Below, piece after piece: positions 23,942 through 31,821 of a stretch of DNA of 64,000 nt (positions are counted from its first letter, which is position 1; every line of letters starts with the position of its first letter). Source of the DNA: Algoriphagus sp. Its GTDB lineage: Bacteria; Bacteroidota; Bacteroidia; Cytophagales; Cyclobacteriaceae. Below the pieces are notes generated by a model, which was given only the letters and a program-made list of their open reading frames with translations, did not search any database and was not told the DNA's origin. The stretch lies in NCBI GenBank assembly GCA_030729785.1, contig JANQWS010000061.1, positions 1-64,000 of the forward strand, in the 5' to 3' direction. Both the position numbers and the translations under genes were made by a program.

Positions 23942-24814
23942 TCAAGCAGATCTTTTTTTAGCCATACGATTCCCCACAAAGATCACCGCCGCCGCCGTTG
24001 CAAACATTAGCAAACTATAAATTGCCGATGGAATAGTCATTACAGAGTTCATTAGTAACGTAGCCGCAATAGTGATGCCCAAGGTGCCGTTTTGGACACC
24101 CGACTCAATGGCTACCGTCATACCCTGACGAAAATCGAGGCGCACCAACTTTGCCATCAAAAATCCTAGCACTAGCGTGGCCACATTTAGCGCTAGCGCA
24201 GCAGGACCAGCCTCCACAAAGTACTGCACGAGGTTTGCTCGCTCCTTGGCAATGGCTGCCACGATGATCACAATAAAAAACACGGCCGACAACTTTCGGA
24301 ATGGGTCATCCCATTTGGCTGCACGCGCAGGGGCTTTTTCCAAGACAAGCATGCCCAGAGCCACAGGAATGATGGTAATCAGCAATACGGATACCACGGT
24401 ACCCACCACGGACAACTGCTGTGCCTCACCACCAGGGATGAAATAGGCAATCGAATAGTTGACCACAAAAGGGATGGTAGCTACAGTGATCAGCGAGGAA
24501 AATGCCGTGAGTGTAATGCTCAAGGCAGCATCTCCCTTGGCTAGGTGCGTAATCAAATTGGACGTAGCCCCTCCAGGGCAAGCAGCCAAGATCATGAGCC
24601 CTACGGCGAGTTCGGAAGGCAAGGCAAAGCCTATGGCAATGCCAAATGCGACCAAGGGCAGCAGCACAAGCTGGTTGAGCAGGCCTATGCCCACCGCCAT
24701 GGGGTAAACGAGGATACGTCTAAAGTCTTCTAGGCGCAAGCTGAGGCCCATGCCAAACATGATGACGGCAAGCGAAAAAGGGAGAAATAGTTCGGTGAGA
24801 AGGCTAGATTCCAT
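23942..24814 (-). CDS. bile acid:sodium symporter family (BASS) transporter
   Basis: 290 residues with about nine or ten hydrophobic helices. The family core is visible: VIMFGMGLSLRLEDFRR, LAACPGGATSNLITHLAKGDAALS and VAIESGVQNGTLG, the crossed-helix sodium/substrate region. Substrates in bacteria include organic and keto acids and are not fixed by sequence. The gene is GC-rich compared with most of the window, as is the DUF819 gene next to it. Confidence 0.92.
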   Translation of the reverse strand: MESSLLTELFLPFSLAVIMFGMGLSLRLEDFRRILVYPMAVGIGLLNQLVLLPLVAFGIAIGFALPSELAVGLMILAACPGGATSNLITHLAKGDAALSITLTAFSSLITVATIPFVVNYSIAYFIPGGEAQQLSVVGTVVSVLLITIIPVALGMLVLEKAPARAAKWDDPFRKLSAVFFIVIIVAAIAKERANLVQYFVEAGPAALALNVATLVLGFLMAKLVRLDFRQGMTVAIESGVQNGTLGITIAATLLMNSVMTIPSAIYSLLMFATAAAVIFVGNRMAKKRSA

Positions 24815-24862
24815 GGGTATATTGGGAGGGAAAAGATAAACGCAAGGGGAAAATAAATAAAA

Positions 24863-25999
24863 TTAAAGTAAGAGGCTAACTACCGCAAAGCCGACATAGG
24901 TGCCGAGCGCATTGCCAATACTGCCCACAAGCATGCCAGGTATCAGCAGGTCGGGACGTTCTAGGCTTTCAGCAGCAGCAATGGCGGTGGTATTGCCACC
25001 TACATTGGCTTGTGAGGCTACGGCAATCACGTCCCAGTCTACTTTGAAGAGGGCACCAAGGCCAAAGATCACCAGGCCATGCACGAGCACGAGGGTACCG
25101 ACAAATAAGAGTAGGGTCACCGCCAGGTCGCCGACACCCAGCAGGGCACTGAGATCACATAGGGTACCGATCACTGCCAGAAATAAAAGGATGAAGAAGA
25201 AGCCGACCGTGTGCTTGCCTTGAAGCTGCTGCACAGATGGGAACTGCGCCAAGAGCAGCGCCAGGGAGGTGAGAAAGATGATTTGGGGTACCTGTGGAAA
25301 CCAACCCCCAAGCACTTGACTCAATGCTAAGCCTAGCAAGCTGAGTGCGAATAAGGCGGCTAGGGAACTTAGGGTGATATTTTCAGCACCACGTACCTGC
25401 TTCCCTGTGCCAGCTGAGGCGAGTTTTTTTCGGGGAAAAAGCTTTTGCAAGTACTTGGGCAAAATGAGCGAGGCGATGATCCAAGGGGTACCCACCAGGT
25501 TGTCCACGACGGTGGCCGCAGCAAATAGGTTGCCTGCTTCGTTTACCTGGTAGTGCAGCGCTATCGCGCTAAAATTGACCGCGCCACCGATGTAAGTACC
25601 GGTAAACATCCCCGCTAGGGCAGGTGCCAAAGGCCCAATGGCCGCTGCTGGCTGCACGAGCAACCAAGCGACGAGTACGCCAATGACGGTGGCAAAGGAG
25701 CCGAGCAGAAACATTGCAAGCAGGGGGAGCCCGGCTTTTCTGACGCTCTTCAAGTCCACCTCAAGCAGTGCGATAAAGATGCCCAGTGGAGCAATATAGG
25801 TAAAGATACCGTCGTAAATGGGGTGCGAAGCCATGGCGCTGGGGATAAGGCCCAGATTGGATAGCAGCGCACAGATTACAATCACAAAAATGGGCGTGCC
25901 CACCGACTTGCCCCAAGGAAAGCGAGTTAGCCAAACCGCAAAAAATACGGATAAGCAGAGCGAGGCAGCAACGAGCATGAGCGAGGCAGGGCTAGTCAT
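24863..25999 (-). CDS. DUF819 family membrane protein
   Basis: 378 residues with about ten transmembrane segments. Features include WGKSVGTPIFVIVICALLSN, APLGIFIALLEVDLKS, GMFTGTYIGGAVNFSAIA and the C-terminal VASQANVGGNTTAIAAAESL. These glycine-rich loops are typical of DUF819 (YjcL-like) proteins, presumed transporters with unknown substrate. It sits 48 bases upstream of the symporter gene. The GC content is high: sampled 60-base lines gave 55-65 percent by hand count. Confidence 0.9.
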   Translation of the reverse strand: MTSPASLMLVAASLCLSVFFAVWLTRFPWGKSVGTPIFVIVICALLSNLGLIPSAMASHPIYDGIFTYIAPLGIFIALLEVDLKSVRKAGLPLLAMFLLGSFATVIGVLVAWLLVQPAAAIGPLAPALAGMFTGTYIGGAVNFSAIALHYQVNEAGNLFAAATVVDNLVGTPWIIASLILPKYLQKLFPRKKLASAGTGKQVRGAENITLSSLAALFALSLLGLALSQVLGGWFPQVPQIIFLTSLALLLAQFPSVQQLQGKHTVGFFFILLFLAVIGTLCDLSALLGVGDLAVTLLLFVGTLVLVHGLVIFGLGALFKVDWDVIAVASQANVGGNTTAIAAAESLERPDLLIPGMLVGSIGNALGTYVGFAVVSLLL

Positions 26000-26066
26000 G
26001 CCGAAAAGTAGGAAAAAATTAGTTAGTTATGGTTTCTTGAATTCTTGGATTGTAGGAAGAAAGCAG

Positions 26067-26146
26067 GAAATACGATGGAAATAGAATTGAAATAGACTCC
26101 GCTTCGCTTCGTGAAATAAAAAGAAATACGATGGAAATAGACTGCG
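26067..26146. repeat. palindromic intergenic element, partial copy 2
   Basis: 26067-26118 matches the reverse complement of 5753-5804 at about 48 of 52 positions, including the block gactccgcttcgcttcg. A shortened second arm, gaaatacgatggaaatagac, follows at 26123-26142. The opposite arm seen at 5685-5714 is missing, so this copy is truncated. Confidence 0.75.
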
Positions 26147-26300
26147 ATTTGCCTGCCGGGTAGGCAGTGTCTTTTAATCAAGCAGTATTTAGTCTAATCT
26201 CTTGCCTGCCTGCCGCAGGCAGGGCTCTTGTATCTTGCTTCTAAAAAGGTAATTGATACTTACTACTTGCTACTTGCTACTTCTTTAATATCGAACGCCG
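26147..26300. repeat. GCCTGCC palindromes and tactactt-type simple repeats
   Basis: The spacer between DUF819 and the glycosyltransferase has no gene. Besides the palindromic element it holds a short ctgcc...ggcag hairpin (about 26152-26167) and a 19-base palindrome CCTGCCTGC-c-GCAGGCAGG (26205-26223). A tacttactacttgctacttg patchwork follows (26258-26282). Confidence 0.6.
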
Positions 26301-26385
26301 GATGCTGAACTCTGAATATCGAAGTAGGGATTTGCATCAAGACCTGAATTCTGCTGCAGCAAGATACATGGTACTTGGTACATTG

Positions 26386-26420
26386 TACTTACTACTTGAT
26401 ACTTACTACTTGATACTTAC
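26386..26420. repeat. 14-bp tandem repeat, 2.5 copies, running into the glycosyltransferase 3' end
   Basis: The unit tacttactacttga occurs at 26386-26399 and 26400-26413, then tacttac at 26414-26420. The stop codon and last residues (VVSIK) of the minus-strand glycosyltransferase are read from this repeat. Confidence 0.8.
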
Positions 26421-27695
26421 CACCCTATCCAAGCATTCCGCTACCTGCCTACTTCCAGTTTTTCGAGAATAGGCTTCCAAAGGACCTAGCGTTTGCTGAG
26501 TACCTGCTGAATCATACAACTCCCGTAGTTTTGCTTGCATCCCTTTTAGATCTCCATGCCCCAGAACGGCACCAGCCCCTGCTTGGCTGAGGATCTCCGA
26601 ACTATCTCCTTGCGGATCGCCCAAAGCCAGTATAGGAAGTCCTGTAGCAAGGTATTCGAAGAGTTTACCTGGAATATTGCCTTTCGCATTCTTGGTATCT
26701 GTCAGAATCAGGACCAAGGCATCTGCCTTGGCATAAAAGTCAAACACTTCCTGATGGGAGACATAGCCTGCAAAGTGGATGTGGCTCTGTAGCCAAGGAT
26801 CGGACTGCACCTGCTGCTGCACTTGTTCGCTTACCTTCCCTACAAAAGTCCAGGAGACCTCCTCCCCGGTGGATTCAAATTCATCCTTCAAGGCCTGCAT
26901 CAGAGGAAGCGGGTTGCGGATAGCGTCAATAATGCCTGTGTAAATTAAGTGAAGTTGATTGGCTACTTTAGGTGGAGGAGTAAAATCTACAGGAATATCA
27001 GCCGGATCGTAACCATTGGTGACCAGTTCAATTTTTCTTCCTGAGAGCCGCTCCAGATCACGTTGGAAGGTCGGGGAAATGGTTACCACCACATCCGCTT
27101 GCTGCAAAACCTTTTGTTCTAGGGCTTCGTGTCGTCTCCGGATAAAAGAGAGCATGGGTAGGGTATCTAGAAATTCCCATTGCGACCAAGGATCACGGAA
27201 ATCAGCAATCCACGGGAGTCCAAACCGCTCCTTGAGCTGCAAGCCGATCAGGTGCAGGCTATGCGGGGGGCCAGTGGTGATCACGGCCTGAAACTGTCCT
27301 GACTGCACGAGCTCAGAAAGAAATTTGACCGAAGGTCGCACCCAAAATACCCGTGGATCGGGCACAAGCATGTTAGCACGAAGCCAGATGGCCAGCTTTT
27401 CAAGCGCTCCTCGCTTGGGCAGCTCTAACAAGCGCCCGGGATGCGTCTTTTGCTTTTTTAGGGATGCAAAGAGTTGGTAGGGTTCCCAGATGGGAAATCG
27501 GATAACTTCTAGATCCGAAGAAATATCCTTGAGGAGTGTCTCGTCTTGAAGATCGAAGTCTGGATTTTCTGGGGTAAAAATAACAGGTTCCCAGCCTGCT
27601 TCAGGTAAGTATTTAGCAAATTTCAACCAGCGTTGAACACCTGAGCCTCCACTCGGAGGCCAATAGTAGGTGATAATTAACACGCGTTTTTGCAT
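26406..27695 (-). CDS. glycosyltransferase family 4 protein
   Basis: 429 residues, GT-B fold. The N-terminal domain begins VLIITYYWPPSGGSGVQRW, with the acceptor loop GGSG. The linker region is WIADFRDPWSQWEF, ADVVVTISPTFQRDL gives the inter-domain segment, and the donor domain has LIYTGIID, HIHFAGYVSHQEV and GNIPGKLFEYLATGLPILAL. I chose ATG at 27695 (MQKRVLIITYYW) over an upstream start at 27740. It likely acts in surface polysaccharide or glycan synthesis, substrate unknown. The last residues lie in a tandem repeat. It is downstream of icd but separated by a terminator. Confidence 0.9.
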   Translation of the reverse strand: MQKRVLIITYYWPPSGGSGVQRWLKFAKYLPEAGWEPVIFTPENPDFDLQDETLLKDISSDLEVIRFPIWEPYQLFASLKKQKTHPGRLLELPKRGALEKLAIWLRANMLVPDPRVFWVRPSVKFLSELVQSGQFQAVITTGPPHSLHLIGLQLKERFGLPWIADFRDPWSQWEFLDTLPMLSFIRRRHEALEQKVLQQADVVVTISPTFQRDLERLSGRKIELVTNGYDPADIPVDFTPPPKVANQLHLIYTGIIDAIRNPLPLMQALKDEFESTGEEVSWTFVGKVSEQVQQQVQSDPWLQSHIHFAGYVSHQEVFDFYAKADALVLILTDTKNAKGNIPGKLFEYLATGLPILALGDPQGDSSEILSQAGAGAVLGHGDLKGMQAKLRELYDSAGTQQTLGPLEAYSRKTGSRQVAECLDRVVSIK

Positions 27696-27740
27696 GGGAT
27701 TCGATGCGCTAGCTAAAAATTGATACCTACAAATGTACAA

Positions 27741-27775
27741 AAAAGAAGAAGGGGAAATTTACTTTCCCCTTCTTC
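27741..27775 (-). terminator. intrinsic terminator of icd
   Basis: A perfect 13-bp stem, GAAGAAGGGGAAA / TTTCCCCTTCTTC, with a 5-base loop. On the minus strand it is followed by a T run. It lies between icd and the glycosyltransferase start. Confidence 0.9.
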
Positions 27776-27788
27776 CACCTCATGGATC

Positions 27789-29243
27789 TTATTCTCCTTG
27801 CCCGAGTGAAAAACCTTTCACGCCATCAAACGTGTAGAGGTGCTCTGTTTTGATAAAATCTAGGCCGAGTCGCTCTACTTTTTGAAGCAAGTCAATCACT
27901 TGAATATGCGAGAGAACCTTTCCTTCTTCTACCTTGAAACGACATCTCCAATGATCGGTACAGAAGGTTTCTTTCATGCCGTCAGGGAATACCTTTACCC
28001 CTCTATTGGTGATTAGACTCAGCTTTAACCCACCGGTATCTAGTGTATTTAGGAGGTTGCCCAAGACATTCGGATTCCGATCGTTTTGATCCCAATCTAG
28101 AAATACGTCCACTCCAATCAATTCTTTTTTTGCCTTGGGCTTGTGTCGAAGGGTTACATCCATGGGAACTGTACCTTCTTTACCAAAGGAGGCAGGCACC
28201 ATTTTAGCAGGCATCTGTCCCAATCTAGCAATGACTGCCTGCGCAAATTCCTGAGTACCTACTTTTTTAGAGGACAATCCCTGTTGGTAGATATCCCCGG
28301 TATGGATTCCATCCTCGAGAGTTTTCATCCAGGCATTAGAAATTTTCTCCGCCATTTCTGGCTGACCAAGGTGTACCAGCATTAGGATGGCTCCATTTAA
28401 CAGCCCTGAGGGATTAGCGATGTCTTTTCCTGCAATGTCAGGCGCAGAACCATGGATGGCTTCAAACATGGCCACTTCTTCGCCTACATTGGCAGATCCC
28501 CCTAAGCCCACTGAACCGGTTACCTGCGCTGCTACGTCGGAGATAATATCTCCATACAGATTGAGTGTTACGATGACATCAAAAATCTCTGGCCGCTCAG
28601 CAATCAAAGCGGTTCCGATATCGATGATTTTGTGGTCAGTTTCAATACCTGGGTATTCTTTTGCGATTTCGTTAAAGGTTTTGTGAAATAAGCCATCCGC
28701 CAGCTTCATAATGTTGTCCTTGGTCATGCAAGTCACCTTTTTGCGTCCATACTTTTTGGCGTATTCAAAGGCATAGCGAATGATTTTTTCAGATCCAGGC
28801 TGGGAAATCACCTTCAAGCATTGGTATACCTCTTGGGTTTGTCGGTGCTCAATGCCTGCATACAAGTCCTCCTCATTTTCCCGTATGATCACTAAATCTG
28901 TTTTTGGAAAGTGTGTTTTAATAAACGGAGCATAAGCTTTGCAAGGGCGGACATTGGCAAACAAACCGAAGGATTTCCGTGTAGTCACGTTGAGGGATTT
29001 GAAGCCTCCACCCTGAGGCGTCGTGATGGGTGACTTTAAAAAAATCTTAGTGTTGCGAAGAGATTCAATGGCATTTGATTCCATGCCTGAACTGATCCCC
29101 CTGAGGTATACTTGCTCCCCGATTTCAATCACCTCGTATTCCAAATTAGCCCCAGCAGCATCTAAAATAGCTAGGGTGGCTTTCATGATTTCAGGGCCAA
29201 TTCCATCGCCATAGGCAACGGTAATTTTAGTTTTGTCGTTCAT
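27789..29243 (-). CDS. icd: isocitrate dehydrogenase, long (about 480 residue) type
   Basis: 484 residues. It oxidatively decarboxylates isocitrate to 2-oxoglutarate in the TCA cycle. Visible are AYGDGIGPEIM, the substrate loop TTRKSFGLFANVRP, IRENEEDLYAGIEHR, LNLYGDIISDVAAQVTGS and the cofactor loop EAIHGSAPDIAGKDIANPSG. A roughly 150-residue C-terminal extension is shared with the Rickettsia-like class. Proteins of this class are usually labelled NADP-dependent. The Asp-Ile in SAPDIAGK matches NAD-type determinants, so the cofactor is uncertain. It is monocistronic, with its own promoter box and terminator. Confidence 0.94.
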   Translation of the reverse strand: MNDKTKITVAYGDGIGPEIMKATLAILDAAGANLEYEVIEIGEQVYLRGISSGMESNAIESLRNTKIFLKSPITTPQGGGFKSLNVTTRKSFGLFANVRPCKAYAPFIKTHFPKTDLVIIRENEEDLYAGIEHRQTQEVYQCLKVISQPGSEKIIRYAFEYAKKYGRKKVTCMTKDNIMKLADGLFHKTFNEIAKEYPGIETDHKIIDIGTALIAERPEIFDVIVTLNLYGDIISDVAAQVTGSVGLGGSANVGEEVAMFEAIHGSAPDIAGKDIANPSGLLNGAILMLVHLGQPEMAEKISNAWMKTLEDGIHTGDIYQQGLSSKKVGTQEFAQAVIARLGQMPAKMVPASFGKEGTVPMDVTLRHKPKAKKELIGVDVFLDWDQNDRNPNVLGNLLNTLDTGGLKLSLITNRGVKVFPDGMKETFCTDHWRCRFKVEEGKVLSHIQVIDLLQKVERLGLDFIKTEHLYTFDGVKGFSLGQGE

Positions 29244-29278
29244 CGTACAGTTGGGTTTAGTTCTGGTCTTTCGCGGTG

Positions 29279-29286
29279 CAAAAGTA
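29279..29286 (-). promoter_or_regulatory. predicted -7 box of icd
   Basis: The minus strand reads TACTTTTG here, 35 bases before the icd ATG, and fits TAnnTTTG. No clear -33 TTG at 19-21 bases was seen. Confidence 0.5.
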
Positions 29287-29404
29287 CTAAAAAATGCCCA
29301 AAAATGGGTATTTTGGCCTAAAAATTCTGGTTATGATGTGTATAAAATTTATTTTTTCCACTCCAATGCTTAGGTAGAATTTAGATTTTTCTCCCCACTT
29401 GAGT

Positions 29405-29434
29405 TTGGTAGTCTTGGAGGGGGAGGTATATTTG
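29405..29434 (+). promoter_or_regulatory. predicted promoter of the enoyl-CoA hydratase gene
   Basis: TTG at 29405-29407 and TATATTTG at 29427-29434 are 19 bases apart, an exact fit to the Bacteroidota -33/-7 arrangement. The pair lies 21 bases before the ATG. Confidence 0.7.
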
Positions 29435-29455
29435 TTTGAACTATCCTGCATATGT

Positions 29456-30238
29456 ATGTCAGAATTTGTCAACCTCCTTACCGAAGAACGACAAGGAATC
29501 CTCTACCTAACGATCAATCGAGAGGAAAAAATGAACGCCATGAATTTGGATACCTTGGAAGAACTCAGACAGGTATTTGATGAAGTAATGGACAACAAGG
29601 CCATTAAAGGAGTAATCCTTACTGGTGCGGGGGAAAAAGCTTTCGTCGCTGGGGCAGACATCACCGAAATCGCCTCTCTCAACGAGGTCAATGCACGGAA
29701 ATTTGCAGAGAGCGGACAGGAAATTTTTGCTAGAATTGAAAATTGTCACAAGCCAGTCATCGCGGTGACCAACGGGTACACACTTGGCGGTGGTTGCGAA
29801 TTGGCCATGGCTTGCCACATGCGTATTGCCACAGCCAATGCACAATTTGGACAGCCAGAAGTTAATTTGGGAATCATCCCTGGTTATGGAGGCACCCAAC
29901 GCCTCACCCTCCTCGTAGGCCGTGGTAAAGCCAATGAACTAATGATGACAGGAGACAGGATCGGTGCTGAGGAAGCCAAAACACTTGGCTTAGTCAACCA
30001 CATCCTGCCGACCAAAGAAGAGGCGATCGCTGCAGCAGAAGAAATTTTAGAAAAAATTAAAAGCAAAGCACCCCTTGCAATTGGCATGGTGGTAGATTGC
30101 GTAAATGCTGTTTTCCTGGAAGAAAACGGCTACCAAACAGAGGCCAATTCCTTTGCACGCTGTGTCAAATCAGGTGACTACAAGGAAGGAACCTCTGCTT
30201 TTTTGGAAAAGCGGAAACCCGTATTTCGTGGTGAGTAA
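29456..30238 (+). CDS. enoyl-CoA hydratase/isomerase (crotonase) family protein
   Basis: 260 residues. Predicted to hydrate trans-2-enoyl-CoA in fatty-acid or amino-acid breakdown. The oxyanion-hole segments EKMNAMNLDTLEEL and AFVAGADITEIASL are present. One catalytic Glu is in YTLGGGCELAMACHMRIA and the other in GQPEVNLGIIPGYGGTQRL. ATG at 29456 (MSEFVNLLTEER) suits both the promoter position and family length. The flippase gene follows within 16 bases. Confidence 0.93.
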   Translation: MSEFVNLLTEERQGILYLTINREEKMNAMNLDTLEELRQVFDEVMDNKAIKGVILTGAGEKAFVAGADITEIASLNEVNARKFAESGQEIFARIENCHKPVIAVTNGYTLGGGCELAMACHMRIATANAQFGQPEVNLGIIPGYGGTQRLTLLVGRGKANELMMTGDRIGAEEAKTLGLVNHILPTKEEAIAAAEEILEKIKSKAPLAIGMVVDCVNAVFLEENGYQTEANSFARCVKSGDYKEGTSAFLEKRKPVFRGE

Positions 30239-30253
30239 GTGATCCTGCAACCC

Positions 30254-31753
30254 ATGGGCGCGCTCAAAAAACTTGCCGGACAAACCGCCATTTATGGCCT
30301 CAGTAGCATTTTAGGACGCTCTATCAATTTTTTACTGATCATCGTCTATACCGGCTACCTGAGCAAGGCAGACTTGGGCGCATTCACGGGTATTTATGCC
30401 TTGATCGGCTTTTTAAACATCGTGTTTACTTATGGGATGGAAACCACTTTTTTCCGGTTTTCTACTGGTAAAAACCAGGACCCTCATCGAGTTTACCACA
30501 CTACTCAAACACTACTCGTCTTATCCAGCCTAGTTCTAGGATCAGCTGTCTACCTTGCTGCACCGCTTTTAGCAGAATGGATGAACTACCCCGGTCAAGC
30601 CTACTTATTTCAGTGGACGGCTTTATTGCTCGCCTTTGATGCGGTATTGGCCATTCCCTTTGCCAAACTCCGGCTAGAAAACAAGGCGAAAACTTTTGCT
30701 GGAGCAAAACTGATCAACATACTCCTCAACGTATTCTTTAACCTGCTCTTTTTAATCTGGATTCCGAGTTGGATTCAGGGAGATTTGCTCCCCCAAGGGA
30801 CCCTTGGCTTCCAATCGGACTGGGGGGTGGAATACATCCTCCTCTCCAATTTGATTGCCAATGGCTTGATTATCCCTTTTGTCTGGTGGAAAGCAGGTTT
30901 TTTTACCTTACGCCTGGAAAAAGAAATCCTAAAGCCCATGTGGGCCTATTCCCTCCCACTTCTTTTTATGGGTTTGGCAGGAGTGACCAATGAACTCATT
31001 TCCCGTTTACTTTTTGAATACGTACTTCCTGCCAACTATTACCCAGGACTAAGTTCCCGAGAAGCAGCCGGTATATTTGGTGCTAATTTTAAGTTGGCCA
31101 TCCTCATGAACTTAGTCATCCAAGCCTTTAAGTATGCCGCCGAACCGTTCTTTTTTAGGGAGTCCAAAGAAAAAGACTCTCCTCAATTGTACGCAAAGGT
31201 CATGCATGCGTTTATCCTCTTTTGTTCCCTCTTGATGATTTTGATTTCAGTCAACCTCCATTGGATAGGGCCACTTTTCTTACAAGGAGGAGCCTATCAA
31301 CTTGGATTTTCTATTGTCCCCACCCTACTGCTAGGCTACCTCCTGTTGGGTATTTATTTCAATTTGTCCATTTGGTTTAAACTTACCGACAAGACCAGCT
31401 ACAGCTTTTGGATCACTTTTGCAGGCGCCTTGGTCAGTATAGTTGGCATTGCATTTTTGGTTCCAATTTGGGGATTTATGGGCGCAGCGGTAAGTACCGT
31501 AGCCTGCTATGTGGTAATGACCGGTGCCTGTTACTACTTCGGACAACACTATTACCCTATACCCTACCAAACAGGACGGGGATTCGTCTACCTGACTTTG
31601 GCCTTTCTCTTAAGTTACAGTGGTTTTTATTTGGAAACTGGAACAGCTAACTTAAATCTACTACTTAAAAATTCGTGCACCCTCTTCTTTCTCGGTGCCG
31701 TCCTTTTTGGTGAGCGCCATTTTTTCACCTCTCTGCTTCCCAAAAAATCCTAA
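30254..31753 (+). CDS. oligosaccharide flippase / polysaccharide biosynthesis membrane protein
   Basis: 499 residues with about 14 hydrophobic helices in the MOP/Wzx style. The start LAGQTAIYGLSSILGRSINF and the following TGYLSKADLGAFTGIYAL are typical, as is the mid-protein AAGIFGANFKLAILMNLVIQAF. It probably flips lipid-linked glycans across the inner membrane. I prefer ATG at 30254; a GTG at 30239 right after the previous stop would add five residues. It may cooperate with surface glycan genes elsewhere. Confidence 0.88.
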   Translation: MGALKKLAGQTAIYGLSSILGRSINFLLIIVYTGYLSKADLGAFTGIYALIGFLNIVFTYGMETTFFRFSTGKNQDPHRVYHTTQTLLVLSSLVLGSAVYLAAPLLAEWMNYPGQAYLFQWTALLLAFDAVLAIPFAKLRLENKAKTFAGAKLINILLNVFFNLLFLIWIPSWIQGDLLPQGTLGFQSDWGVEYILLSNLIANGLIIPFVWWKAGFFTLRLEKEILKPMWAYSLPLLFMGLAGVTNELISRLLFEYVLPANYYPGLSSREAAGIFGANFKLAILMNLVIQAFKYAAEPFFFRESKEKDSPQLYAKVMHAFILFCSLLMILISVNLHWIGPLFLQGGAYQLGFSIVPTLLLGYLLLGIYFNLSIWFKLTDKTSYSFWITFAGALVSIVGIAFLVPIWGFMGAAVSTVACYVVMTGACYYFGQHYYPIPYQTGRGFVYLTLAFLLSYSGFYLETGTANLNLLLKNSCTLFFLGAVLFGERHFFTSLLPKKS

Positions 31754-31803
31754 ATAAGCAATTCCTACCCCTTTTTTGTTCAGTCAAATTAAGGAAAAGG
31801 CAC

Positions 31804-31811
31804 TATGTTTG
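31804..31811 (+). promoter_or_regulatory. predicted -7 box of the TPR-DUF4292-EnvC operon
   Basis: TATGTTTG matches TAnnTTTG and ends 10 bases before the TTG start at 31822. An upstream TTG lies about 25 bases away, beyond the usual spacing. Transcripts from here would have a very short 5' leader. Confidence 0.45.
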
Positions 31812-31821
31812 TAGCATTGAT

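Noticed and set aside
26240-26420. CRISPR-like array
   Set aside because: The repeats are 14 bp or less, contiguous and without unique spacers or cas genes.
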